From assembly GCF_900100275.1 (NCBI RefSeq), contig NZ_FNET01000007.1, positions 186,001-250,000 on the forward strand: DNA of 64,000 nucleotides. Reading direction: 5' to 3'. Within the stretch, counting starts at the first letter, position 1; the number at the start of each line of letters is the position of its first letter. Made by a program: the position numbers and the translations under genes. Positions 8,189-16,585 of the stretch are shown here, piece after piece. The stretch is from Lentzea albidocapillata subsp. violacea (GTDB lineage Bacteria; Actinomycetota; Actinomycetes; Mycobacteriales; Pseudonocardiaceae). The notes beneath the pieces were generated by a model that saw only the letters and a program-made list of their open reading frames with translations, searched no databases and was not told the DNA's origin.

Positions 8189-8322
8189 GTTGGTCCTCCT
8201 AGTTCGGTGTGGGCACCCCGTCCAACGGAGCAGGCCCCGATGGAATTCCCCGCGTGCCCCCGGTCACGCCGGATTTCAACTTTTTGTGGACGTCTTCAAC
8301 TCGACGTTGTACGGTCCCCGCC

Positions 8323-9225
8323 ATGAAGCCGCGCCTGCTCGTGACCTCGCTGCTCGTACTGGGGCTCGCTGCCTGCGGGTCCACGCCTGAGTCCACTCAG
8401 ACGTCCACTCCGCCGTCGTCCGACCTGTCCTCGGTCAGGAAGGACGACGCGCTCGCCGCGCTGCTGCCGCCCGAGATCGCCTCGGCCGGCACGTTGAAGG
8501 TCGGGTCGAACATCCAGAACCCGCCGAACAACTTCTACGACCAGGACGGCAAGACCCCGATGGGGTCCGAGGTCGACCTGATCAAGGCGATCGCCGCCAG
8601 GCTGGGGCTCAAGGCCGAGCACAGCGACATGGCGTTCAGCTCGCTGATCACGAGCCTCGAGACCGGGCGCGTCGACGTGACGATGGCCGCTATGAACGAC
8701 ACCGCCGAGCGCCAGCAGAAGATCGACTTCGTCGACTACTTCACCTCCGGCATCACGATCATGGTGCAGAAGGGCAACCCGCAGGGCGTCAAGTCGGTCG
8801 ACGACCTGTGCGGCAAGGGCATCGCGGTGAACCTGGGCAGCTCGCAGGAGCAGTTCGGCAAGGAGCAGAGCCAGAAGTGCCTGGCCGCGGGCAAGCCTGA
8901 GGTCACGCTCAGCGTCACCGACAGCGACACGGGCAACCAGAACCAGCTGCGCACCGGCCGCGTCGCCGCGATCCTCAACGACCTGCCGACCGCCGTCTAC
9001 GTCGCGAAGACCGCCGGCGATGGCCAGTACTTCGAGGTCGTGCCGCTCGCGCCGATCAACGGCGGCCCGTACGGCATCGGCGTCGCGAAGAAGAACGCCA
9101 AGCTGTCCGAGGCGATCAAGGGCGCGCTGCAGTCGCTGATCGACGACGGTACCTACGACAAGATCGTCACCACCTGGGACATCAAGCAGGGTGCGATCAC
9201 GAAGGCCACCATCAATGGCAAGTGA
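8323..9225 (+). CDS. ABC transporter substrate-binding lipoprotein, polar amino acid type
   Basis: A 300-residue lipoprotein. The signal peptide ends at a lipobox LAAC with the lipidated Cys at residue 18. The body is an SBP_bac_3 domain: GTLKVGSNIQNPP, MGSEVDLIKAIAARLG, then VDVTMAAMNDTAERQQKIDFVDYF. This family binds polar amino acids such as glutamine, glutamate or arginine. The ATG at 8323 is chosen because it opens the signal peptide; the upstream frame is not protein-like. It overlaps the permease gene by 11 bp. Confidence 0.9.
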   Translation: MKPRLLVTSLLVLGLAACGSTPESTQTSTPPSSDLSSVRKDDALAALLPPEIASAGTLKVGSNIQNPPNNFYDQDGKTPMGSEVDLIKAIAARLGLKAEHSDMAFSSLITSLETGRVDVTMAAMNDTAERQQKIDFVDYFTSGITIMVQKGNPQGVKSVDDLCGKGIAVNLGSSQEQFGKEQSQKCLAAGKPEVTLSVTDSDTGNQNQLRTGRVAAILNDLPTAVYVAKTAGDGQYFEVVPLAPINGGPYGIGVAKKNAKLSEAIKGALQSLIDDGTYDKIVTTWDIKQGAITKATINGK

Positions 9226-10045
9226 CACCGCCGTGAACGACGTCCGTGAGGAACTGGTCGTCGTGCCGCTGCGCCACCCCTGGCGGTGGTTCAGCGGCGC
9301 GCTGATCCTGCTGGTCATCGCGGGTCTGGGCTGGTCGATGTCCGAGGCCCAGATCCAGTGGGAGCACGTGCCGGGGTTCTTCACGCACCCCGTGATGCTC
9401 GAAGGCCTGCTCAACACCATCGTGCTCGCCCTCGCCGCGCAGGGCGGCGCGATCGTCCTCGGCGTGGTCGTCGCGCTGATGAGGCTGTCGGCGAACCCCG
9501 TCGCGCGGTGGTTCGCGGTCGGCTACATCTGGCTGTTCCGCGGCCTGCCGGTGCTGCTGCAGATCCTGATCTGGTTCAACCTCGCGCTGGTGTTCCAGGA
9601 GATCAGCATCCCGATGCTGTTCTCGGTGCCCACCAACGTGGTCATGACCGCGTTCGTCGCGGCGCTGCTCGGACTCGGCCTGAACGAGAGCGCGTACATG
9701 GCCGAGATCGTCCGCGCCGGCCTGAGCAGCGTCGACGAGGGGCAGACCGAGGCGGCCAAGTCGATCGGCATGACACCGTTGACGACACTGCGCCGGGTCG
9801 TGCTGCCCCAGGCGATGCGTGTGATCATCCCGCCGACGGGCAACAACTTCATCAACATGATCAAGGGCACCTCGATGGCGTCGGTGATCGCCTTCCTGGA
9901 GCTCATCCACGCCGCCAACAACATCTCGTCGCGCAACCTGGAGATCATGGAAACCCTGTTCGCCGCCGCGGCCTGGTACCTCGTGATGGTGTCCGTCGCG
10001 TCGATCGGGCAGCACTACCTGGAGCGTGCTTATGGCCCTCGTTGA
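9215..10045 (+). CDS. Amino acid ABC transporter permease
   Basis: A 276-residue inner-membrane permease of the His/Glu/Gln/Arg type. The first membrane helix is at about residues 25-45. Further helices follow, and the EAA loop [22 protein letters not shown] that docks to the ATPase lies near residue 185. GAAGG lies 9 bases before the ATG at 9215; a GTG at 9233 is an alternative start. Its 3' end overlaps the ATPase gene by 14 bp. Confidence 0.9.
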   Translation: MASDTAVNDVREELVVVPLRHPWRWFSGALILLVIAGLGWSMSEAQIQWEHVPGFFTHPVMLEGLLNTIVLALAAQGGAIVLGVVVALMRLSANPVARWFAVGYIWLFRGLPVLLQILIWFNLALVFQEISIPMLFSVPTNVVMTAFVAALLGLGLNESAYMAEIVRAGLSSVDEGQTEAAKSIGMTPLTTLRRVVLPQAMRVIIPPTGNNFINMIKGTSMASVIAFLELIHAANNISSRNLEIMETLFAAAAWYLVMVSVASIGQHYLERAYGPR

Positions 10046-10790
10046 GGCGATTGGGGTCCGCAAGTCGTTCGGCCACACCGAGGTGTTGAAGGGCATCGAC
10101 CTGGAGGTCGAGCGCGGTGAGGTCGTCTGCCTGCTCGGTCCGTCCGGCGCCGGCAAGTCGACGTTCCTGCGCTGCGTGAACCACCTGGAGACCATCGACG
10201 CCGGTCGCATCTGGGTCGACGGCGTGCCCGTCGGCTTCCGTGCCGCGGGCGGCAAGCTCTACGAGCTGCGCGAACGCGACGCCGCCCACCAGCGGCGCGA
10301 CGTCGGCATGGTGTTCCAGCGGTTCAACCTGTTCCCGCACCGCACGGCGCTGGAGAACATCATGGAGGGCCCGGTCCAGGTGCTCGGACGCGGCCGGGCC
10401 GAGGTGCGCGCGGAGGCGCTGGCGCTGCTGGAAAGGGTGGGACTGGCCGAGAAGGCCTCGGCCTACCCCGGGCAGCTCTCCGGTGGTCAGCAGCAACGTG
10501 TTGCGATCGCGCGCGCTCTGGCGATGAAGCCCAAGCTGATGCTGTTCGACGAGCCCACGTCCGCGTTGGACCCGGAGCTGGTCGGCGAGGTGCTCGACGT
10601 GATGACCTCGCTGGCCCGCGACGGCATGACGATGATCGTGGTCACCCACGAGATCGGCTTCGCCCGCTCGGTCGCCGACCGCGTGGTGTTCCTCGTCGAC
10701 GGCGCGGTGGTGGAGTCCGGCACACCGTCCGACGTGCTGGACAATCCGCAGCAGCCGCGCACGCAACAGTTCCTCGCAAAGGTGCTCTGA
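10032..10790 (+). CDS. Amino acid ABC transporter ATP-binding protein
   Basis: A 252-residue GlnQ/ArtP-like ATPase. Walker A GPSGAGKS lies near residue 37, the Q-loop is in [10 protein letters not shown], the signature is LSGGQQQR, Walker B plus D-loop is [12 protein letters not shown], and the switch His is in VVTHE. A GGAG-type ribosome site precedes the ATG at 10032. One base separates its stop from the TTG start of the aminotransferase-regulator fusion, so all four genes should be one transcript. Confidence 0.93.
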   Translation: MALVEAIGVRKSFGHTEVLKGIDLEVERGEVVCLLGPSGAGKSTFLRCVNHLETIDAGRIWVDGVPVGFRAAGGKLYELRERDAAHQRRDVGMVFQRFNLFPHRTALENIMEGPVQVLGRGRAEVRAEALALLERVGLAEKASAYPGQLSGGQQQRVAIARALAMKPKLMLFDEPTSALDPELVGEVLDVMTSLARDGMTMIVVTHEIGFARSVADRVVFLVDGAVVESGTPSDVLDNPQQPRTQQFLAKVL

Positions 10791-10791
10791 C

Positions 10792-12456
10792 TTGATCGAC
10801 GCCTCGTACCTCGCCCAGTTCCGCGAACCGGAGGGGTATCTCGACTTCGCCCGCTTCGGCCCGCCCTCCCTGCCGGTGGTCACGGCCACCGCGCGGTTGA
10901 TGGAACAGGCCTCGCTCGCCGGTCCATCCACTGTGGACACCCTGATGCGCGAGGAACAACGGGTGAAGGCCGCCGTCGCGCGGCTCTGCCGTTCGGACAC
11001 CGACCACGTGGCTCTGGTGCCGAACACGTCGATCGGCCTGTTCCAGGCGGCCTTCGGGCTGTCGGGAACGGTCATGTACTCGGCCGCGGAGTTCCCGTCC
11101 AACACCTACCCGTGGGTGCGCGCGGGCCTCCCTTCCGTTCTTCTGGACGGCCCGGTGCACCCGGCGGCCGTCGCAACTCGCTTGACTCCCGAGGTTTCCG
11201 CTCTGTCGGTGTCCGCTGTGGACTTCCGCACCGGCTACCGCGCGGACCTGGCGGCGTTGCGCGAGGTCGTCGGCGACCGCCTGCTGGTAGTGGACGGCAT
11301 CCAGGGCTTCGGCGTGGCCGACGAACCGTGGGAACTAGCCGACGTTCTCGTGGTCGGCGGCCAGAAGTGGTTGCGCGCCGGATGGAGCACCGGTTTCGTC
11401 GTGCTGTCGGACCGCGCCCTGGAGCGTCTTTCGCCGGTGCTCTCCGGCTGGACCGGCGCGGTGGACGCCGGCCTGTTCGACGACTCGGTCCACGCCGCCG
11501 CCCCGGACGCCGCCGCCTGGAACATCACCAACCTCTCACCGGTCGTGTCCGGCGCCTTCGCGGAGGCCCTGGAACTGGTGGAGCTGGCCGGAGTCGCCTC
11601 ACTGGACTCGGCGGTGGGCGAGATCGTCGCCGAGGTAGAGGAGATCGTGCTGGCAAGCGGCGGCAAGATCGTCTCGGCCCGCGAACGCCGGGCCGGCATC
11701 CTGGCGTTCACCATGCCCGAGCCCGCCCCGGTCGTCGGGGAAGCGTTGAACGCCTTCGGAATCACCGCCACGGTCCGCCCGGAGCACGTCCGCCTGTCAC
11801 CGCACGCCACCACGTCGCGGGGCACGCTGGAACGCCTACGTGCAGCCCTGAAGTCGTTGTCCGGCACGGCTTCCTCGCCGATCCCGGCCGCACTCTCGGC
11901 GTTGGTGCCGACCATCGACAGCCTCGCCTCCGCACTGGGCCCGGACACCGAGGTCGTCGTGCACGACCTGACCAGGCTGCCGAACTCGATCATCGCGATC
12001 GCCGGCTCGCTCACCGGCCGTCAGGTGGGCGGCCCGATGACGGACCTGTTGCTGGGCCTGGTGAGGCGCGGCACGACCACCGACATGCCCGGCTACGAGA
12101 CGTACGCGCCGGACGGCCGCGCGATCTGGTCGTCGACGACGTTCGTACGCGACGCGGCGGGTGTCGCCGTGGGCTGCTTGTGCGTCAACAAACTCGCCGC
12201 GCACGAGGCATCCGGTCCCGTGGAGTCGTTTCCACAGGACGTGGACACGCTGCAGCGCGTGCTGGTGGAGAAGGCGATCGCCGACGTGGGCGTGCCGGTC
12301 GAGCTGATGAAGAAGGTGCACAAGTCGCAGGTCGTCCGAGTGCTGGACGAGGCCGGTTTCTTCCTCATCCGCGACTCGGTCGACCACCTGGCGGGTGTCC
12401 TGGAGGTCACCCGGTACACGATCTACAACTACCTCAACGAGAACCGAGGGACCTGA
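10792..12456 (+). CDS. Fusion: class V aminotransferase-fold enzyme with YheO/DauR-type PAS and HTH
   Basis: A 554-residue protein made of two units that are normally separate. Residues 1-355 form a PLP-dependent class V aminotransferase or epimerase-like domain, with VVDGIQG around Asp168 and the PLP lysine in VGGQKWLRAG at Lys192. Residues about 365-470 match the YheO-like PAS domain (VVVHDLTRLPNSI, GRQVGGPMTDL, SSTTFVRD, GCLCVNK). Residues about 495-554 match the DauR/YheO HTH (GVPVELMKKVHKSQVVRVLDE and RYTIYNYLNE). It starts with TTG, one base after the ABC ATPase stop. I infer an enzyme that also senses an amino acid and controls its own import operon. Confidence 0.85.
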   Translation: MIDASYLAQFREPEGYLDFARFGPPSLPVVTATARLMEQASLAGPSTVDTLMREEQRVKAAVARLCRSDTDHVALVPNTSIGLFQAAFGLSGTVMYSAAEFPSNTYPWVRAGLPSVLLDGPVHPAAVATRLTPEVSALSVSAVDFRTGYRADLAALREVVGDRLLVVDGIQGFGVADEPWELADVLVVGGQKWLRAGWSTGFVVLSDRALERLSPVLSGWTGAVDAGLFDDSVHAAAPDAAAWNITNLSPVVSGAFAEALELVELAGVASLDSAVGEIVAEVEEIVLASGGKIVSARERRAGILAFTMPEPAPVVGEALNAFGITATVRPEHVRLSPHATTSRGTLERLRAALKSLSGTASSPIPAALSALVPTIDSLASALGPDTEVVVHDLTRLPNSIIAIAGSLTGRQVGGPMTDLLLGLVRRGTTTDMPGYETYAPDGRAIWSSTTFVRDAAGVAVGCLCVNKLAAHEASGPVESFPQDVDTLQRVLVEKAIADVGVPVELMKKVHKSQVVRVLDEAGFFLIRDSVDHLAGVLEVTRYTIYNYLNENRGT

Positions 12457-12616
12457 GCAGGTGCTGCCAGGCGGGGGACGAGAACGCGAGCACGCCGCCG
12501 CTCGCGTTCTTCGAGTCCCTGACCAGTGCGTTGTGGGACAGCGACACCTCGACGCACTCACCCTCTTCGGTGCCGTCGCTGTAGCTGCTCTTACGCCAGG
12601 TGCGGTCCTGAGTCAT
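12434..12616 (-). CDS. DUF397 domain protein
   Basis: A 60-residue protein with the DUF397 signature: WRKSSYSDG near residue 7, then ECVEV, VRDSK and a C-terminal WQHLL-type helix. Its start overlaps the 3' end of the DUF5753 HTH gene by 26 bp, the usual pairing in actinomycetes (for example Scr1/Scr2 and the WhiJ/BldB-related sets in Streptomyces). It probably modulates the partner regulator. Its 3' end overlaps the fusion gene on the other strand by 23 bp. Confidence 0.9.
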   Translation of the reverse strand: MTQDRTWRKSSYSDGTEEGECVEVSLSHNALVRDSKNASGGVLAFSSPAWQHLLRSLGSR

Positions 12617-13430
12617 CGTGTCCCTCTCGCGGTCGGCTGACGTACTCCGCCAGCTTGCCGCGAGATTGTTCCGCACTCAAGGCGATCTGATCCAAGCGGT
12701 CGAAGAGGAGCCTGGTCCGCGCGATGGCTCCGGGGTCCTGCACGAAGACCTTCGCGAGGTTGGTCTCGCTGAAGACGATCGGTCGTGCCTTCTCGTACTC
12801 CCACAGCACACAGCCCGTGGCTGCGATCGGTGCGTTCGCGGGCACGATCCGGATGGTGTGCGTGTCGAACAGCAGCCGGGCGTACTGGTCCTCCATGATC
12901 TCGCTGCTTCCCACCTGTAGCTGCAGCGCGTGCTCGTGGATGAAGAACAAGCAAGTCGGCCGATCGTGTCGGCGGAGGATCGCCTGGCGGTCGGTTCGGA
13001 ACTGGACAAGGGTGGGGATGCGCTCTTCGGTGACGACTCCTGTCATCCGGTAGAGCCCGTCGGCGTACTCCGGAATCTGGACCAGGCCCGGTATCGACTG
13101 CGGCGAGTAGCTCGTGATCGTGATGGCGGTGGACTCGGCCATGGTGACCGTGCGGAGATTCCCCGACACCTGAACGAAGTACTCGTCGAAGGCCCGCTCG
13201 TACCGCCGCTTGAAGTCGTTCAGGAAGTCGATGTCCTTGCCGCACATGGACAGGAACTGGATGAGGTCGACTTCGCTGGCGCGTGCCTTGCCGTGCTCGA
13301 TGGTCGAGATCTTGCTCGGGTCCCAGCCCAGCTTCACGGCAAGTTTGTTGCCGCTCAGGCCCGTGCAGGTCTCGCGCAGGCCGCGGAGCTCGTCACCCAG
13401 GTCCCTGCTGTACGCGGTGGATGGAGTCAT
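12591..13430 (-). CDS. HTH (XRE) transcriptional regulator with DUF5753
   Basis: A 279-residue regulator. An XRE-type helix-turn-helix spans about residues 12-70 (LRETCTGLSGNKLAVKLGWDPSKISTIEHGK). The DUF5753 effector domain follows from about 95 to 270, beginning with ITSYSPQSIPGLVQ and PEYA and containing RQAILRR. It belongs to the large WhiJ/Scr1-like group that pairs with DUF397 partners. The ATG at 13430 is well placed. A dyad GCTTG-N9-CAAGC upstream could be its operator. Confidence 0.9.
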   Translation of the reverse strand: MTPSTAYSRDLGDELRGLRETCTGLSGNKLAVKLGWDPSKISTIEHGKARASEVDLIQFLSMCGKDIDFLNDFKRRYERAFDEYFVQVSGNLRTVTMAESTAITITSYSPQSIPGLVQIPEYADGLYRMTGVVTEERIPTLVQFRTDRQAILRRHDRPTCLFFIHEHALQLQVGSSEIMEDQYARLLFDTHTIRIVPANAPIAATGCVLWEYEKARPIVFSETNLAKVFVQDPGAIARTRLLFDRLDQIALSAEQSRGKLAEYVSRPREGHDDSGPHLA

Positions 13431-13444
13431 AGGCCGACGTTATG

Positions 13445-13463
13445 GCTTGTATCCAATCCAAGC
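13445..13463. promoter_or_regulatory. Candidate operator dyad upstream of DUF5753 regulator
   Basis: GCTTG and CAAGC are separated by 9 bases, 15 bp upstream of the regulator start on the minus strand. The half-sites are short, so this is only a candidate autoregulatory site. Confidence 0.3.
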
Positions 13464-13579
13464 ATCTGCTCGTTCGGGTGAAAACAACAAGCGTGCTCCG
13501 TTCGGGTCCCGCTGGAGTCGCGCACTTTCCTGAAACTTTCCCCTTCCCTCCTCGTCATCTCACCTTTACCGTTCCAGGT

Positions 13580-16129
13580 GTGAGAGCGCTCTCAAAGGTG
13601 AGATGGCGGCGCGGACTGGCCGCCGTAGCGATTGCCCTGTCGTCATTGGCGACGGTCGAGGCCGCGTACGCGGCCGACGACTACACGCAGAACGTGACCG
13701 CGATCGACGCGACTCAAGCCCGGATCAACTTCACGCCGACGACCCCTGCTGTCTACGTCGACGTGCACTACCTGATCTCCGGCCAGCCGCAGCAGAACTT
13801 CCGGATGACCAACAACGCCGGGACCTGGCAGAAGACCGTCGGGGCGCTGTCGGCCGGCACGGTGATCGATTACTGGTTCACCTACGAGAAGTCCGGGCCG
13901 CAGTACGACACTCCGCACTTCAGCTACACGCACAACAGTGCGCCGCAACCGGTCGCGACGCCTACGTTCAGCCCACCTGGCGGTACGTACTCGACGGCCC
14001 AGACGGTGACGATCTCCACGGCCACCTCGGGTGCGACGATCCGCTACACGATCGACGGCTCGACGCCGACCAGTAGTTCGCCGGTCTACAGTGGCCCGAT
14101 CTCGGTGCCTGGCAACAGGACCATCAACGCGATCGGTATCAAGTCGGGGCAGGCGAACTCGTCTGTCGGCAGCGCGTCGTACGTGATCGGCACGCCGGTC
14201 GCGACGCTGACGTTCAGTCCGCCGGGTGGTGCCTACGCGTCCGCGCAGACGGTGACGATCTCGACGGCGACCTCCGGATCGACGATCCGGTACACAGTGG
14301 ACGGGTCGACGCCCACGGCAAGTTCGCCGGTCTACAGCGGGCCGATCTCGGTGTCCAGCAACAGGACGATCAGCGCGATCGGCATCAAGTCCGGTCTCGC
14401 GAACTCGGCTGTGGCCAGCGCGACCTACACTATCGGTACGCAGCAAGGGTGTGTGCAGTCCGACAACCCCAACTTCGGGCCGAACACGCGCATCTTCGAC
14501 CCGAGCATGTCCGCCACGAGCATCCAGGCGCAGCTCGACACGGACTTCAACAACCAGAAGGACACGATCACCGCGCAGATGGCGCCCCGCCGGGTCGCGC
14601 ACCTGTTCAAGCCGGGTACCTACAACGGCATCCACGACGACGTCGGCTACTACACGTCCGTCTCTGGTCTCGGCCGCAACCCCGGTGACGTGCTGATCAA
14701 CGGCGACATCACCGTGGACGCGTTCAACGAGTCCGACAAGGGTGTGGCGCTGCAGAACTTCTGGCGCTCCGCCGAGAACATGGCGGTCAACCCCAGCAGC
14801 GGCACCAACCGGTGGGCCGTCGCGCAGGCCGCGCCGTTCCGCCGCATGGACGTCCGCGGCAACCTGGCGCTGTACCCGGCTTCGTACGGGTTCGCGTCCG
14901 GTGGCTACACGGCCGACACCCGCGTGTCCGGCCAGACGGCGTCGGTCTCGCAGCAGCAGTGGTACACGCGCGATTCCAACTACGGCAGCTGGAACGGCGG
15001 CGTGTGGAACATGGTGTTCTCCGGAACGCCGGGCGCACCCGCGACCACGTTCCCGAACCCGCCGTCGACGAACCTCGCGACGACGCCGATCTCGCGCGAC
15101 GTGCCCTACCTCTACCTCGACGGCAACCAGTACCGGGTGTTCCTGCCTTCGCTGCGCACCAACGCTTCCGGTGCGTCGTGGATCAACGGCGGCACGCCCG
15201 GCACCTCGTTGCCGATGAGCCAGTTCTACGTCGTGAAGTCCGGCGACACCGCCGCGACGATCAACGCGGCGCTGGGTCAGGGCTGCAACCTGTTCTTCAC
15301 GCCCGGCATCTACAACGTCAACCAGACGATCAACATCACGCGGCCCGACACCGTCGTGCTGGGCATCGGCTACGCGACGATCGTGCCGCAGAACGGCGTC
15401 ACCGCGATGCAGGTCGCGGACGTCGACGGCGTGCGGATCAAGGGCATCCTGTTCGACGCGGGCACCACGCTGTCGAACTCGCTGCTGACCGTCGGCCCGG
15501 CGGGTTCGTCGGCGTCGCACGCGGCCAACCCGACCACCCTGCAGGACGTGTTCTTCCGCGTCGGCGGGGCGATCGCGGGCAAGGCGACCAACAGCCTCGT
15601 GGTCAACAGCAACAACACGATCATCGACCACAGCTGGATCTGGCGCGCCGACCACGGCAACGCCGGCACCTGGGGCTGGGACGAGGCGATCGGTGACACC
15701 GGCCTGGTGGTGAACGGCAACGACGTGCTGGCCACCGGCCTGTTCGTCGAGCACTACCAGAAGTACCAGACCATCTGGAACGGCGAGCGCGGGCGGACCA
15801 TCTTCTACCAGAACGAGATGCCGTACGACGTGCCGAACCAGGCGATCTGGAACAGGCCGAACGGGCAGGCCGGATACGCGGCCTACAAGGTCGGCGACAA
15901 CGTCACCACGCACGAGGCGTGGGGGCTCGGCAGCTACTGCTTCTTCAACGTCAACCCGTCCGTGCGGGCCGAGAACGCGTTCGAGGTGCCCAACCGGCCC
16001 GGCGTGAGGATGCACAACCTGCTGACCGTGTCGCTCAACTACCAGGGCACGATCACCCACGTGATCAACAACGTGGGGGCGGTGACGCCACCGGGCACCG
16101 TGCCGGTGAACGTCGTCAACTACCCGTAG
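13580..16129 (+). CDS. Secreted beta-helix protein with CBM56-like and two HEX-C/Fn3-like modules
   Basis: An 849-residue exported protein. A signal peptide ends at AYA near residue 31. Next comes a module of about 85 residues resembling CBM56 (YVDVHYLISG, NFRMTNNAGTW, DYWFTYEKSGPQYDTPHF), a family that binds beta-1,3-glucan. Two near-identical CHB_HEX_C-type repeats of about 80 residues follow (FSPPGGTY, TIRYTIDGSTPT). The C-terminal 520 residues look like a right-handed beta-helix with pectate-lyase-like turns. A glucan-degrading enzyme is likely but the catalytic residues are not assignable. Starts at GTG 13580 or GTG 13598 are both possible; neither has a good ribosome site. Confidence 0.8.
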   Translation: MRALSKVRWRRGLAAVAIALSSLATVEAAYAADDYTQNVTAIDATQARINFTPTTPAVYVDVHYLISGQPQQNFRMTNNAGTWQKTVGALSAGTVIDYWFTYEKSGPQYDTPHFSYTHNSAPQPVATPTFSPPGGTYSTAQTVTISTATSGATIRYTIDGSTPTSSSPVYSGPISVPGNRTINAIGIKSGQANSSVGSASYVIGTPVATLTFSPPGGAYASAQTVTISTATSGSTIRYTVDGSTPTASSPVYSGPISVSSNRTISAIGIKSGLANSAVASATYTIGTQQGCVQSDNPNFGPNTRIFDPSMSATSIQAQLDTDFNNQKDTITAQMAPRRVAHLFKPGTYNGIHDDVGYYTSVSGLGRNPGDVLINGDITVDAFNESDKGVALQNFWRSAENMAVNPSSGTNRWAVAQAAPFRRMDVRGNLALYPASYGFASGGYTADTRVSGQTASVSQQQWYTRDSNYGSWNGGVWNMVFSGTPGAPATTFPNPPSTNLATTPISRDVPYLYLDGNQYRVFLPSLRTNASGASWINGGTPGTSLPMSQFYVVKSGDTAATINAALGQGCNLFFTPGIYNVNQTINITRPDTVVLGIGYATIVPQNGVTAMQVADVDGVRIKGILFDAGTTLSNSLLTVGPAGSSASHAANPTTLQDVFFRVGGAIAGKATNSLVVNSNNTIIDHSWIWRADHGNAGTWGWDEAIGDTGLVVNGNDVLATGLFVEHYQKYQTIWNGERGRTIFYQNEMPYDVPNQAIWNRPNGQAGYAAYKVGDNVTTHEAWGLGSYCFFNVNPSVRAENAFEVPNRPGVRMHNLLTVSLNYQGTITHVINNVGAVTPPGTVPVNVVNYP
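13581..13594. promoter_or_regulatory. LacI-family-type operator palindrome
   Basis: TGAGAGCGCTCTCA is a perfect 14-bp palindrome with the central CGCTC/GAGCG core of LacI-family operators; the actinomycete CebR/CelR box TGGGAGCGCTCCCA is the nearest known relative. It overlaps or abuts the start codon of the secreted beta-helix gene, so a bound repressor would block transcription. No LacI gene is in the window. Confidence 0.65.
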
Positions 16130-16142
16130 TGCTGCTGTGAAG

Positions 16143-16177
16143 TGCGGCCCGTCACCTCCTCCAGGTGACGGGCCGCA
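16143..16177. terminator. Perfect 15-bp stem hairpin
   Basis: TGCGGCCCGTCACCT pairs perfectly with AGGTGACGGGCCGCA around a CCTCC loop, 14 bp after the stop of the beta-helix gene. There is no U-tract, as is common in actinomycetes. Confidence 0.75.
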
Positions 16178-16191
16178 TCGCTGCCGCCACC

Positions 16192-16197
16192 TATGAT
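16192..16197 (+). promoter_or_regulatory. -10 element TATGAT of a likely leaderless promoter
   Basis: TATGAT ends 7 bases before the ATG at 16205, the distance from -10 to a transcription start, and no Shine-Dalgarno sequence is present. The cobL-cobM-cobK transcript, with the PPOX gene first, would then begin at the start codon. No clear -35 is seen. Confidence 0.5.
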
Positions 16198-16204
16198 GCG
16201 TGCC

Positions 16205-16585
16205 ATGCCGATCGACCGGGGTGCCGAGTTCGCCGAGTTCTGGGCGGAACGGCACCTGTGCACGTTGTCCACCGTTCGTCCCGACGGGACTCCGCACGTG
16301 GTGCCCGTCGGCGTCACGCTCGACGCCGAGGCCGGCATCGCGCGGATCATCACCTCCGGCGCGTCGTGGAAGGTCAAGCACGCCCGCAAGGCAGGGTACG
16401 CCGCTGTGTGCCAGGTGGACGGTCGGCGTTGGTCCACGTTGGAGGGTCCGGTCGTCGTGCGCGACGACGTGGAATCCGTGCGGGAGGCCGAGCGGCGGTA
16501 CGCGTTGCGGTACAAGCAGCCGCGGGTCAACCCGGCGCGGGTCGTGATCGAGATCCAGGTGCGGCGTGTCGCCGGCACCGTCTGA
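16205..16585 (+). CDS. PPOX-class, F420-dependent-type oxidoreductase
   Basis: A 126-residue split-barrel flavin/F420 protein: FWAERHLCTLSTVRPDGTPHVVPVG at residues about 10-35, then SWKVKHARK and a C-terminal RVVIEIQVRRV strand. Small actinobacterial members mostly use F420, but the sequence does not settle the cofactor. The ATG at 16205 is chosen over the ATG at 16193 because a TATGAT -10 box overlaps the latter. It overlaps cobL by 20 bp and so heads the cobalamin operon, though no known cobalamin step needs it. Confidence 0.8.
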   Translation: MPIDRGAEFAEFWAERHLCTLSTVRPDGTPHVVPVGVTLDAEAGIARIITSGASWKVKHARKAGYAAVCQVDGRRWSTLEGPVVVRDDVESVREAERRYALRYKQPRVNPARVVIEIQVRRVAGTV

